A stretch of DNA of 64,000 bases from assembly GCA_022508985.1 (NCBI GenBank), contig JAFLUA010000001.1, positions 248,001 through 312,000 of the forward strand, in the 5' to 3' direction. The notes under the pieces are model-generated. The model made no database searches. It was not told where the DNA came from and worked only from the letters and a program-made list of their open reading frames with translations. This DNA is from Muribaculaceae bacterium (lineage in GTDB: Bacteria; Bacteroidota; Bacteroidia; Bacteroidales; Muribaculaceae). Shown here piece after piece: positions 25,790 through 34,994 of this stretch. A program made the translations under genes and the position numbers. The stretch's first letter is position 1, and the number at the start of each line of letters is the position of its first letter.

Positions 25790-26539
25790 ATGATATTGAC
25801 AGATTCTTTGGCTACATTCGGGCGCTATTGTCTCTTTGTACGTCGCGTATTTGCATTGCCTGATCGGTTCAAGATATTTCTAAAACGGACGGTGCAAGAA
25901 GTGTCGAAACTTGGCCTTGACTCTATTCCGCTTGTGATAATAATATCACTTTTCATAGGAGCTGTAATAGCTATTCAGATGCAACTAAACATATCCTCTC
26001 CTTTGATACCTGCATACAGTGTTGGCTTGGCAACCCGTGAAATTATTTTACTTGAATTTTCCAACTCTATCTTATGTCTGATATTGGCAGGTAAAGTTGG
26101 CTCGAATATAGCCTCTGAAATTGGTACAATGCGAGTAACCGAGCAGATTGATGCGCTCGAAATAATGGGAGTAAATTCGGCCAATTTTCTTGTGTTGCCA
26201 AAAATAGTGGCATTTGTGGGTTTTATGCCCGTGCTCGTTGTGTTGTGTATGGGCACCTCGCTTCTGGGAGGCTATCTTGTAGCAGTCGTTACCGATATTA
26301 TTACAGAGTCACGCTACCTTTATGGACTTCAGACGATGTTTATTGATTGGTATGTATGGTATTCGCTTATCAAATCATTGGTATTTGGTTTTATCATTGC
26401 TTCCGTGTCATCGTTTTTTGGATACTATGTTAAGGGGGGCGCTCTCCAAGTTGGTAAGGCGAGTACAGATGCCGTAGTTACGAGTAGCGTATTTATCTTA
26501 CTATTCGATGTTATTCTCACCAAACTCTTGCTCCAATGA
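25790..26539 (+). CDS. mlaE: MlaE-type ABC transporter permease
   Basis: A 249-residue inner-membrane permease with about five to six hydrophobic segments. The region IISLFIGAVIAIQMQLN, the glycine-rich AGKVGSNIASEIGTMRVTEQIDALEIMGVN, and the closing helices match the MlaE (YrbE) family. These permeases move phospholipids between the membranes with MlaF and an MCE-domain MlaD. The gene overlaps mlaF by four bases. No MlaD-like gene is next to the pair. Length is normal. Confidence 0.95.
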   Translation: MILTDSLATFGRYCLFVRRVFALPDRFKIFLKRTVQEVSKLGLDSIPLVIIISLFIGAVIAIQMQLNISSPLIPAYSVGLATREIILLEFSNSILCLILAGKVGSNIASEIGTMRVTEQIDALEIMGVNSANFLVLPKIVAFVGFMPVLVVLCMGTSLLGGYLVAVVTDIITESRYLYGLQTMFIDWYVWYSLIKSLVFGFIIASVSSFFGYYVKGGALQVGKASTDAVVTSSVFILLFDVILTKLLLQ

Positions 26540-27321
26540 TTGAGATTAAAAATATTACCAAGTCGTTCGATGATCGCACAGTGTTACATAGCATCAACGC
26601 TACATTCTATACGGGCAAGACAAATCTTATAATCGGGCAGAGTGGCTCCGGTAAGACTGTCTTGATGAAGTCGCTTGTCGGGCTGGTAACACCCGAAGAA
26701 GGCGAAATATTATTCGATGGTCGCAATTTGCTAACAATGGCCGACGAAGAGATAATTAATTTGCGAAAGGAAATTGGAATGTTGTTTCAAGGTTCGGCAC
26801 TTTTCGACTCGGAAACGGTGCTTGGCAACGTGATGTTTCCTTTGGTAATGTTTACAAACAAGAGCAAGGCTGAGATTTTAGAGCGGGCAATGTTCTGTAT
26901 TGAGCGCGTGAATTTACTTGGCGCTGAAAACAAATATCCCTCGGAAATATCGGGTGGTATGCAGAAACGTGTGGCCATTGCCAGAGCAATAGCTCTAAAT
27001 CCTAAATACCTCTTCTGCGATGAGCCTAATTCGGGGCTTGACCCAAAAACATCAATATTAATTGATGAACTTCTTCACGATATCACTCACGAGTATAAAA
27101 TTACAACAGTTATCAACACTCACGACATGAATAGTGTGCTTGGTATTGGTGAAAATATTATTTTCATCAATAAGGGACACCGTGAATGGGTGGGTGATAT
27201 GAGTATGATATACACAACGTCAAACCAACCCCTCAACGATTTTGTATTCGCCACTCGTCAATTTAGAGAGGTGCGCGAGTATGTAGCCGAACACGGGTTA
27301 ATACAATCGTCACAAAAGTGA
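26536..27321 (+). CDS. mlaF: MlaF-type ABC transporter ATPase
   Basis: A 261-residue ATPase with Walker A IIGQSGSGKT (about residues 33-42), the Q-loop in GMLFQGSALFDS, the ABC signature ISGGMQKR, and Walker B YLFCDEPNSGLDP followed by the H-loop (INTHDM). The FQGSALFDS segment is typical of MlaF. It energises lipid transport with the upstream permease. Its stop overlaps the next gene's GTG start (GTGA). Confidence 0.96.
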   Translation: MIEIKNITKSFDDRTVLHSINATFYTGKTNLIIGQSGSGKTVLMKSLVGLVTPEEGEILFDGRNLLTMADEEIINLRKEIGMLFQGSALFDSETVLGNVMFPLVMFTNKSKAEILERAMFCIERVNLLGAENKYPSEISGGMQKRVAIARAIALNPKYLFCDEPNSGLDPKTSILIDELLHDITHEYKITTVINTHDMNSVLGIGENIIFINKGHREWVGDMSMIYTTSNQPLNDFVFATRQFREVREYVAEHGLIQSSQK

Positions 27322-28445
27322 AATTCGCCGATATCCCAGGACACGATGATGTGAAAAAGCACCTGCGTGAGATGGTCGATAATAATCGCATCCCACACGC
27401 CGTGCTACTTGAAGGGCCTGCCGGCTCCGGCAAGTTTGCCCTCGCACGTGCTTTTGCCCAGTATATCCATTGCACAAACCATACGAGCGACGGAGATAGC
27501 TGTGGACACTGTTCGGCATGTCGGCAACACCAGTCGTTTAATCATATCGATACAGTATTTTCTTTCCCTATAACAAAAAAGAGCAGTAATAAACCGGCAC
27601 TTTCTGACGATTATATCGATGTTTTCAGAGAATTCATGAGCAAGTATCCATATATGGATTTTGACCAATGGCTCATCTCTCTCGATAATATCAATGCCCA
27701 GCCGCTAATATACGTTGATGAAGGAACGGAGTTGCTTCGGCGCCTCACTTACATGGCGCGTCAATCTAAGTATAAAGTTGTGCTATTATGGTTGCCAGAG
27801 AGGTTGAAAGAAGATGCGGCAAACAAACTGTTGAAGCTGGTAGAAGAGCCATTTGGCGACACTATTTTCATAATGGTGAGCAACAACTCTCGGCGCATTC
27901 TCGGCACTATATATTCGCGCACGCAACGTATACAAGTTAAACGTTACGAAGAAGATGAAATAGCCGATATTCTTGAAGGTATGGGATATGACCCATACGC
28001 GGCAAGCGATGTGGCAAGAATAGCTGAAGGCAATATGAATGAGGCTCTTAAGCTTATAGACATATCGGCTGAACGCTTGAAGTATTTCGACTTATTTGTA
28101 GAACTTATGCGAAAAGCATATGCGCGTAAGGTCGCAGATTTGCGAGAATGGAGCCTGAACGTTGCTGCTTTAGGGAGAGAACCTTCGATGCAATTTATCG
28201 ATTACGCAACGCGCCTTGTAAGAGAAAGCTTTTTGATGCATTTAGGCGATGATAAATTATTGACGTTAAATCAATCAGAACGAGCTTTCATAGTTAAGTT
28301 CTTCCCATTCATAAATGAGAAGAATGTGCTTGATATGATACAACTGTTTGATTTAGCCCGTCGTGATATTGCAGCAAACGGAAATGCCAAGATTGTATTT
28401 TTTGATTTGGCAGTGCGAGTAATAATATTAATTCGTCGCAAATGA
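27318..28445 (+). CDS. holB: DNA polymerase III subunit delta prime
   Basis: A 375-residue clamp-loader subunit starting with GTG at 27318, which overlaps the mlaF stop. It has an AAA+ fold: a Walker A-like LEGPAGSGKFALA near residues 31-43, a zinc-binding cysteine cluster (CGHCSACRQH near 62-71, with a fourth Cys upstream), and the SRC-like region VEEPFGDTIFIMVSNN. The C-terminal collar domain is divergent. The clamp loader opens the sliding clamp on DNA. No other replisome gene is nearby, and its place between lipid-transport and nuclease genes is shared with other Bacteroidales, as far as recalled. Confidence 0.9.
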   Translation: MKFADIPGHDDVKKHLREMVDNNRIPHAVLLEGPAGSGKFALARAFAQYIHCTNHTSDGDSCGHCSACRQHQSFNHIDTVFSFPITKKSSNKPALSDDYIDVFREFMSKYPYMDFDQWLISLDNINAQPLIYVDEGTELLRRLTYMARQSKYKVVLLWLPERLKEDAANKLLKLVEEPFGDTIFIMVSNNSRRILGTIYSRTQRIQVKRYEEDEIADILEGMGYDPYAASDVARIAEGNMNEALKLIDISAERLKYFDLFVELMRKAYARKVADLREWSLNVAALGREPSMQFIDYATRLVRESFLMHLGDDKLLTLNQSERAFIVKFFPFINEKNVLDMIQLFDLARRDIAANGNAKIVFFDLAVRVIILIRRK

Positions 28446-31435
28446 ACTCAGAGAACTTCCTGCGGTCGGTAGCTGCATACTATGCCGAAAATGTAGCCGG
28501 GAGACCAGCTCCCGAAAATATCGTTTATATCCTCCCGAATAAACGTAGTGCAATGTTCCTTAAAAAATATGTGCGGGAATATGTCGAAGGTATTGCCGTT
28601 ATGCCTCGTTTTATGACGATGCGCTCGTTTATAAGCATCTTTTCACAATATCCTGAGGCTTCGCAGCGTGAGTTGTTGTTTATATTATATGACGCGTATA
28701 GAAAGGTATTACAAACTAAAAATCAAAATGATAGCATAAGCGACTTCGATTCTTTTATATTTTGGGGAGATATGATGCTATCCGATTTTGATGAAATAGA
28801 TACCTCTCTTGTAAACGCTTCGGCTCTTTTCAAAAATCTGAAGGACTTAAAACAAATACAAGCAAATTACTTAGATGAGCATCAAAAAGAAGTGATACGC
28901 AGAGTCTGGGGGGAAAGCCGTCTAACAGCCGATATCGATATCTTTTGGGAACATCTCAAACCTAATGATGGTTCTGAAGGCGAAATGGCATCTAAATTTA
29001 TCTATCTATGGGAAATCCTTGGCGATGTATACCGGGAATTTCATAGCATATTGACAGACAAAAAGTTGTCGTCGATCGGTAGTCAGTATCGCTCTGCATT
29101 AGACGCTATTAAAGGCTTGGATATTAACGAGATAGACGATAGTGTTCATTATGCCTTTGTCGGATTTAATGATTTGACAGTGGTCGAAACGTTAATTTTC
29201 GACCACCTCAAAACTATGAATGTGGCTTCGTTTTTCTGGGATACCGCGGCAATGTCGTTATTCAATATATCAGAAAAAACAGCTTTGCCAAAGCCAATAA
29301 AACGTATGCGCGAGCTTTTACGCCACTTCCCCATGCCGGATGATTATGTGGCTCCGTCGCCCCAGACACTCCCGCAAATAACAGTTACTGCATGCCCATC
29401 CGATGTGGGGCAGGCTAAGGCTATTAATTCTGTTCTCTCGCAATGGATTAATGGTGAATTTATCGACGTAAATAACCCATTAAATACCGCGATAGTTCTT
29501 CCGGACCAAAATTTACTATTGCCGACACTCTTGTCAATTCCGGACGACATTGAGAAGATAAATATTACAATGGGGCTGCCGTATCGAACGACTACTTTTG
29601 CAACATTGTTGCATGCTATAATCAGTATGCAACTGAGAGCTCGAAAAATACATGGCAGCATACACTTTTTCTATGAAGATGTCAATGCAGTACTTGTACA
29701 TCCACATATTCAATTTATCGCGGCTTCTGCTGCAGACAAAATTTCACGGCAAATATCCGATAATAAGCTATATAACATATCGACAGATGAATTGTTGTCG
29801 GTAGCCCCGGTCTTGGCTCCTATATTTGCTCCGGTGGCAGATAATAGTAGTGTATCCGAAGTCGCTTCTTATCTTACCGGTTTACTCGATTTCTTATATG
29901 AGCAACTGTCGGGTGATGCAGAAAAACAGAGTTCTACGCCTAAATTTGAGATAAAGGCTATAAAATATTTCCGAGAGGAGGTTGAAGACATATCGCAACT
30001 CGTAAAAGAGTATGGCATTGATATGAATGAGCGCACATTCTTCCTTCTTTTTGAAAAAATATTCAATAGCCGTGCACTATCTGTTAACGGGACGCCTCTT
30101 CAGGGTTTACAAGTATTGGGAGTGCTTGAAACCCGAGCCCTCGATTTCGACAATGTAATAATATTGTCGATGAATGAACGAATTTTCCCGCGCCGGCAGT
30201 ATTCTAAGACAATGATTCCCGGAAACTTACGATCGGGGTTTGGCCTTCCCGATTTTGAGAGTTTGGAATGGACATATGCCTATTGTTTCTATCGGTTGAT
30301 AGCTCGAGCGAAACGTGTGGAATTGTTCTACGATTCACGTGACGATGGGCAAGGTTATGGAGAGGTGTCGCGATATGTATCGCAGATGCACTATCTGATG
30401 CCAAATGTAAAAGTCGTGATGCAAGCGTTGACTTATTCGTCAACTCCCGATACCTATCGAAGTATAGAAATAGAGAAAACATCTGAAGTCATGAAGTATA
30501 TCAATCAATTCCGGGCCGGCGGCAATTTGCGACTTTCGGCATCGGCTTTGAAGACATATAAAAAGTGTCCGATGAAGTTTTACTTGGAATATGCGCGACG
30601 AATGCGTGGAAGCGACGAATTGGTCGATTATATTTCCTCTGCTGAGTTTGGGACTATTGTACATAATGTGATACAACAGTTGTATAGTGGCTATAAAAAA
30701 CAATTGATAACATCAGATCTTATTAACAGATGGCTCGATGCTTCAAACCCAATAATTGACAATGTGGCTCGCGAACAAGTAATAAAAGAGCGCTATCCAA
30801 AGGTTAAAGATGTGTCGCAAGTGACTCTATTGGCAGAGGCACAACTTGCTTGTCGATTGGTAGCATCAATTGCACGAGCTGATTTGGCCGCTGAAGCAAA
30901 GCTATATTGTAGCAATGGCTCGGCATTTACTTTTATTGAAAATGAATATAAAGTAAATGATGTATGGCATATCGACAACGGACTTGATGTAAATTTTTAT
31001 ATGTCAATCGACCGTGTCGACAGTATCGATGCGAAAAAACTTCGCTTTATAGATTTTAAGACCGGTAATGACAACTATTGTGTGAAATCTGTTCCGGAAC
31101 TTTTCAATAGTGACGCAGATGATACAGATGGCATATTTCAACTATTCACCTACTGCGAGGCATATAATTCCATTGTAAACGATAATGTGGAACTACAACC
31201 GGTATTGCACCCGATGCGAAAATTATCGGCAGGTGATGATTTGTCTCCAATAATGGTAGATGAAGATAGTGTAATGGCTTATAGCGAGTATAGAGAGCTG
31301 TTCCAACCTCTTTTGCGCGATTTTATCAAAGAGATTTTTGATGATAAAGTAAAAATACGTCAGTGCGATAAGATAGAGAACTGCACTTACTGTCATTTCC
31401 AGACGCTTTGCGGACGTATCCAGAATAAAAATTGA
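28442..31435 (+). CDS. AddB-like PD-(D/E)XK nuclease
   Basis: A 997-residue DNA-repair protein. The N-terminal half is helicase-like but lacks a clear Walker A, consistent with an inactive AddB-type helicase domain. The C-terminal quarter has LSASALKTYKKCPMKFYL, a PD-(D/E)XK nuclease core with LRFIDFKTGN, and a terminal CTYCHFQTLC. The Cys of YKKCP plus the CxxC-x5-C cluster fit the iron-sulphur staple of AddB. It would act with an AddA-type UvrD helicase in end resection, but no addA is adjacent. The start overlaps holB by four bases. Confidence 0.9.
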   Translation: MNSENFLRSVAAYYAENVAGRPAPENIVYILPNKRSAMFLKKYVREYVEGIAVMPRFMTMRSFISIFSQYPEASQRELLFILYDAYRKVLQTKNQNDSISDFDSFIFWGDMMLSDFDEIDTSLVNASALFKNLKDLKQIQANYLDEHQKEVIRRVWGESRLTADIDIFWEHLKPNDGSEGEMASKFIYLWEILGDVYREFHSILTDKKLSSIGSQYRSALDAIKGLDINEIDDSVHYAFVGFNDLTVVETLIFDHLKTMNVASFFWDTAAMSLFNISEKTALPKPIKRMRELLRHFPMPDDYVAPSPQTLPQITVTACPSDVGQAKAINSVLSQWINGEFIDVNNPLNTAIVLPDQNLLLPTLLSIPDDIEKINITMGLPYRTTTFATLLHAIISMQLRARKIHGSIHFFYEDVNAVLVHPHIQFIAASAADKISRQISDNKLYNISTDELLSVAPVLAPIFAPVADNSSVSEVASYLTGLLDFLYEQLSGDAEKQSSTPKFEIKAIKYFREEVEDISQLVKEYGIDMNERTFFLLFEKIFNSRALSVNGTPLQGLQVLGVLETRALDFDNVIILSMNERIFPRRQYSKTMIPGNLRSGFGLPDFESLEWTYAYCFYRLIARAKRVELFYDSRDDGQGYGEVSRYVSQMHYLMPNVKVVMQALTYSSTPDTYRSIEIEKTSEVMKYINQFRAGGNLRLSASALKTYKKCPMKFYLEYARRMRGSDELVDYISSAEFGTIVHNVIQQLYSGYKKQLITSDLINRWLDASNPIIDNVAREQVIKERYPKVKDVSQVTLLAEAQLACRLVASIARADLAAEAKLYCSNGSAFTFIENEYKVNDVWHIDNGLDVNFYMSIDRVDSIDAKKLRFIDFKTGNDNYCVKSVPELFNSDADDTDGIFQLFTYCEAYNSIVNDNVELQPVLHPMRKLSAGDDLSPIMVDEDSVMAYSEYRELFQPLLRDFIKEIFDDKVKIRQCDKIENCTYCHFQTLCGRIQNKN

Positions 31436-31439
31436 TATA

Positions 31440-32546
31440 ATGGCCGGATTATATGTCCATATACCATATTGTCATAGCAAATGCGCATATTGCGATTTTT
31501 ATTCTGTAGCAAATACGCTGAGTATATCACAGTTCCTACCTGCTATCACAAACGAATGGCATAAGCGTTGCTCTGAAATTGACAAAAACGACATTAAGAC
31601 CATCTATTTTGGAGGTGGGACACCTTCGATATTGTCACCCTCGCAATTTGAGCTTATTGCATCTGTATTCCCTAAAGATAAACTTGAAGAGTTTACTATA
31701 GAAGTAAATCCTGAAGATGTTTCGGCCGATGCTGTAAGGATATGGCGCAGATCAGGCGTTAACAGGGTGAGTATGGGCGTACAATCTTTAGTCGATAGCG
31801 AACTGCGATTTATAGGCCGCCGACATGATGCTACAAAAGCTCTCGATGCGATTTCTATTCTTAAAGACGGCGGCATATCCAATATTAGTTGCGACTTGAT
31901 ATATGGCCTTCCATTGCAAACATGTCAATCGTGGCAATATTCGTTGGAAAAGCTTTTGGAGCAGAATATTCAACATCTTTCGGCCTATTGCCTAAGCTAT
32001 GAAGAAGGTACGCGCTTATATCGCATGCTTGCCAAAGGCAAAATCGCTGAATGCGACGATAATTTGATAAGCGAAATGTATGGCGTCTTGTGTAAAGTTG
32101 CAAAAGCACACTTGATGGAGCATTACGAAATATCAAATTTTGCAATGCCGGGTATGTATTCACGTCATAATTCTGCCTATTGGAATTCGACCCCATACCT
32201 TGGTCTTGGGCCCGGTGCTCATAGTATGGACAGTAACGGATTTCGTCGCTATGTCCCGGCTGATGTTAAGGCGTATATAAACTCTCTCGGATTGACGGTA
32301 GTTGAAGACATGGAAGACGAGATAGACAAGCTAAATGATATAATACTCACGGGATTACGAACTGCAATAGGAGTTGACTTGTCTAAGTTTACAGAAGCAC
32401 AAAAGGAACGAATCATTATTTTAGCTGATTCTTACCTTCGAAAAGGCATGGTGGTGTGTGACGGCTCAACGATGAAAATTACAGAAGAATCGTGGCTTTT
32501 ATCCGATGCGATAATCAGAGATTTATTTTTTGAGCGAGATTGTTGA
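31440..32546 (+). CDS. hemW: HemW-like radical SAM protein
   Basis: A 368-residue radical SAM protein. The cluster motif is CHSKCAYCDF (CxxxCxxC followed by Phe, as in HemW), then IYFGGGTPSIL, VNRVSMGVQSL and the GLGPGAHS element of the HemW family. HemW is a heme chaperone, long misannotated as coproporphyrinogen III oxidase. It starts 4 bp after the AddB-like gene and overlaps the convergent folC by 24 bp at the 3' end. Confidence 0.95.
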   Translation: MAGLYVHIPYCHSKCAYCDFYSVANTLSISQFLPAITNEWHKRCSEIDKNDIKTIYFGGGTPSILSPSQFELIASVFPKDKLEEFTIEVNPEDVSADAVRIWRRSGVNRVSMGVQSLVDSELRFIGRRHDATKALDAISILKDGGISNISCDLIYGLPLQTCQSWQYSLEKLLEQNIQHLSAYCLSYEEGTRLYRMLAKGKIAECDDNLISEMYGVLCKVAKAHLMEHYEISNFAMPGMYSRHNSAYWNSTPYLGLGPGAHSMDSNGFRRYVPADVKAYINSLGLTVVEDMEDEIDKLNDIILTGLRTAIGVDLSKFTEAQKERIIILADSYLRKGMVVCDGSTMKITEESWLLSDAIIRDLFFERDC

Positions 32547-33830
32547 AAGGAAATCGGCTACAACAAAAGTGCTACCGCCGATAAATATTGTATCACCTAT
32601 TTTTGCATCGTTCATAGCTGCGTTGTACGCGTCTTTAACACTATCAAAAGCCCTGCCTTTAAGATTGTGGGCTGCACCTAACAATGCCGTTTCGCCTGCT
32701 ATCCGTCCACGTTTTACAGAAGGGCTCGCAAAATAGTATGAAGCTCCGGTTGGCATCTGTTCCATAATGGCGTTGATATCTTTGTCGTTGACAAACCCTA
32801 ACACCATGTGAAGCTGCGATTTAGATGCTATTTCTTTAAGTTTTGCTCCAAGCAAAATCCACCCGCCGATATTGTGCCCTGTATCGCATATAATCTTTAT
32901 AGGGCCCTCGGAAATTACCATCCATCGGCCCATAAAGCCTGTCAATTCACACACATTCTTAAAACCATTAAGAACAGCTGCTTTAGTTATCTTTTCAAAT
33001 TTCCTTTCAAGAAATTTAAGTGCAGCGAGTATTGTTGCGGTATTTTCTATTTGACAATCTCCGGTAAGCTCTCCTTGGATATCGCCCCAAGGAGTTCGGG
33101 TGTAAGTAATGTAGTTGCCTACAACAGATGCTGAAGAATAAAGCGGGCTATCGCTGGCATAAATAATCTCAGAATTAGTCTCTGTTGCTTTCCGCTCAAA
33201 AACGTCTCTAACAGCTCCATGTGCATTACCTATAACAATAGGCACACCACTCTTAATAATTCCAGCTTTTTCGTGAGCTATTTCGGGCTCGGTGTTACCC
33301 AAAAGCGCAGTATGATCGAGCGATATATTTGTAATTATAGAAAGGCACGGCATAATGATATTAGTGCAATCAAGACGCCCGCCCAGGCCAACCTCTATGA
33401 TGGCTACATCTACATCGCACTCAACGAAATAGTTTAAAGCCATTATCGTGGTAAGTTCAAAGAAAGTAGGGTGGAGCTCTATTAGATTTTCTTGGGCTAA
33501 ATATTCCTCAACAAAATCTGTTACGTATTTTTCGGCAATAGGAGTACCATTTACTCGTATTCTCTCCCGAAAATCTATTAGGTGAGGAGATGTGTACAAA
33601 CCGGTTTTATAACCGGCCGATTGCAAGATAGCGGCTAAGGTGTGAGCTGTGCTACCTTTGCCATTTGTGCCTCCGACATGAACAGCAGCACGTAATTTTT
33701 TATGAGGATTGTGCCAATATTTTGCCAACGCCAGAGTGGTGTCAAGCCCCGGTTTATAGGCTCCGGCACCAAGATTTTGAAACATAGGTACCTGCGAGTA
33801 TAAAAAATCTATAGTCTCTGCGTATGTCAT
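32523..33830 (-). CDS. folC: Folylpolyglutamate synthase/dihydrofolate synthase
   Basis: A 435-residue Mur-ligase-like enzyme that adds glutamate to dihydropteroate and to reduced folates. Key motifs are the P-loop VGGTNGKGSTAH (about 52-63), the TSPHLIDFRERI signature, DVAIIEVGLGGRLDCTN, and SLDHTALLGNT. Length is normal. It is the last gene of the minus-strand run mutS2-chrA-chrA-folC, 4 bp after the second transporter. Its 3' end overlaps hemW by 24 bp. Confidence 0.97.
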   Translation of the reverse strand: MTYAETIDFLYSQVPMFQNLGAGAYKPGLDTTLALAKYWHNPHKKLRAAVHVGGTNGKGSTAHTLAAILQSAGYKTGLYTSPHLIDFRERIRVNGTPIAEKYVTDFVEEYLAQENLIELHPTFFELTTIMALNYFVECDVDVAIIEVGLGGRLDCTNIIMPCLSIITNISLDHTALLGNTEPEIAHEKAGIIKSGVPIVIGNAHGAVRDVFERKATETNSEIIYASDSPLYSSASVVGNYITYTRTPWGDIQGELTGDCQIENTATILAALKFLERKFEKITKAAVLNGFKNVCELTGFMGRWMVISEGPIKIICDTGHNIGGWILLGAKLKEIASKSQLHMVLGFVNDKDINAIMEQMPTGASYYFASPSVKRGRIAGETALLGAAHNLKGRAFDSVKDAYNAAMNDAKIGDTIFIGGSTFVVADFLSTISLKK

Positions 33831-33834
33831 ATCG

Positions 33835-34407
33835 CTAAAAAATACAATAACCGATTAATCCGGATATAATGATGAGCACAATAGGATGTACTCGAGTAAA
33901 AAGCACACAAGCTAAAACGCCGACTGCAATAGCAATACTCTTGCTTATCTCGGGAGTTGTATACCCAAAATTCTCACCATTCATTAACAGAAGAGCTGCC
34001 GATGCTATCAGCCCTATCACAACCGGGCGCAAGCCCTTAAATATACCCGATAAGGCTTCGCTCTGCTTATGCTTGGCAATATAATGTCCGGCATACCTTA
34101 CTATAATGAATGAGGGCAAAATTACCACCAAAGTACATATCAACGCACCTATAATGCCGTAGATTGGCGATGCTAACTCAGGCGAAGCACCCCCGGGGGC
34201 TATATATCCAATGTAAGTGGCGGAGTTTATACCTATTGGGCCGGGAGTCATTTGTGAAATCGCTACAATGTCGGTAAACATTTGCTTTGAAATCCAACCG
34301 GGACTCACTATCTCGTTTTCGATGAGAGACAACATTGCATATCCTCCACCAAAACCGAAGAATCCTATTTTAAGGTAACTCCATATTAATCGCAGATAGA
34401 TCATCAC
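33835..34407 (-). CDS. chrA: Chromate transporter, half-size subunit (second)
   Basis: A 190-residue membrane protein with about five hydrophobic segments. The N-terminal signature FLGFGG-type motif reads KIGFFGFGGGYAML, followed by MTPGPIGINSATYIGY. This is a short-chain ChrA (half of the usual bidomain protein). Its start overlaps the stop of the other half by four bases, so the two are made together and probably form a heterodimer. Substrate specificity (chromate or another anion) cannot be told. Confidence 0.92.
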   Translation of the reverse strand: MMIYLRLIWSYLKIGFFGFGGGYAMLSLIENEIVSPGWISKQMFTDIVAISQMTPGPIGINSATYIGYIAPGGASPELASPIYGIIGALICTLVVILPSFIIVRYAGHYIAKHKQSEALSGIFKGLRPVVIGLIASAALLLMNGENFGYTTPEISKSIAIAVGVLACVLFTRVHPIVLIIISGLIGYCIF

Positions 34408-34994
34408 TTGTCTTCTTTATGATTATTTGTTTCGGCTAAACGCCGGAGCGATTTAGTAGTTAGATAGTATCCAATAACACCTCCGGCTACAATATATAGA
34501 ATGGGATTAGATATAACAGGTAATTTCGACCATATTAGAAGAGCCACACACGTCGGTATCCACGCCATTTTCCACCCTATATGAGCTGAGCGGGCCGAAG
34601 TAATAACAGGTGCTACAATGAGGGCGACAACAGCAGGGCGAATACCCTTGAATATGGCGCGTAAAGTGGGATTCGACGTAATTGTCTCGGGTGTAAGAAA
34701 CATTGCGATAAACAATATTATAAAAAAGCATGGCATTATAGTGCCGGCGGCAGCTGTTAATGCACCCTTGAGGCCGCGTAGTTTATCGCCAACAACTACT
34801 GAAATATTAACAGCAAGTATGCCAGGAAGCGATTGTGCTACGGCGATAAGATCGAGGAATTCGGCTTTATCGATCCATTTATGTTTATCAACGACTTCGC
34901 GTTCTATGATGGAAATCATGGCCCATCCTCCGCCGAAAGTGAAGGCGCCAATCTTAGCAAATGTGGCAAATAGTTTTCCCAACATACTTTTCAA
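34404..34994 (-). CDS. chrA: Chromate transporter, half-size subunit (first)
   Basis: A 196-residue membrane protein paralogous to the next gene, with the signature KIGAFTFGGGWAMI and the SLPGILAVNISVVVG segment. About five to six hydrophobic segments are present. The pair matches the two-gene short-chain ChrA arrangement. Its start overlaps the mutS2 stop by four bases. Confidence 0.92.
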   Translation of the reverse strand: MKSMLGKLFATFAKIGAFTFGGGWAMISIIEREVVDKHKWIDKAEFLDLIAVAQSLPGILAVNISVVVGDKLRGLKGALTAAAGTIMPCFFIILFIAMFLTPETITSNPTLRAIFKGIRPAVVALIVAPVITSARSAHIGWKMAWIPTCVALLIWSKLPVISNPILYIVAGGVIGYYLTTKSLRRLAETNNHKEDK

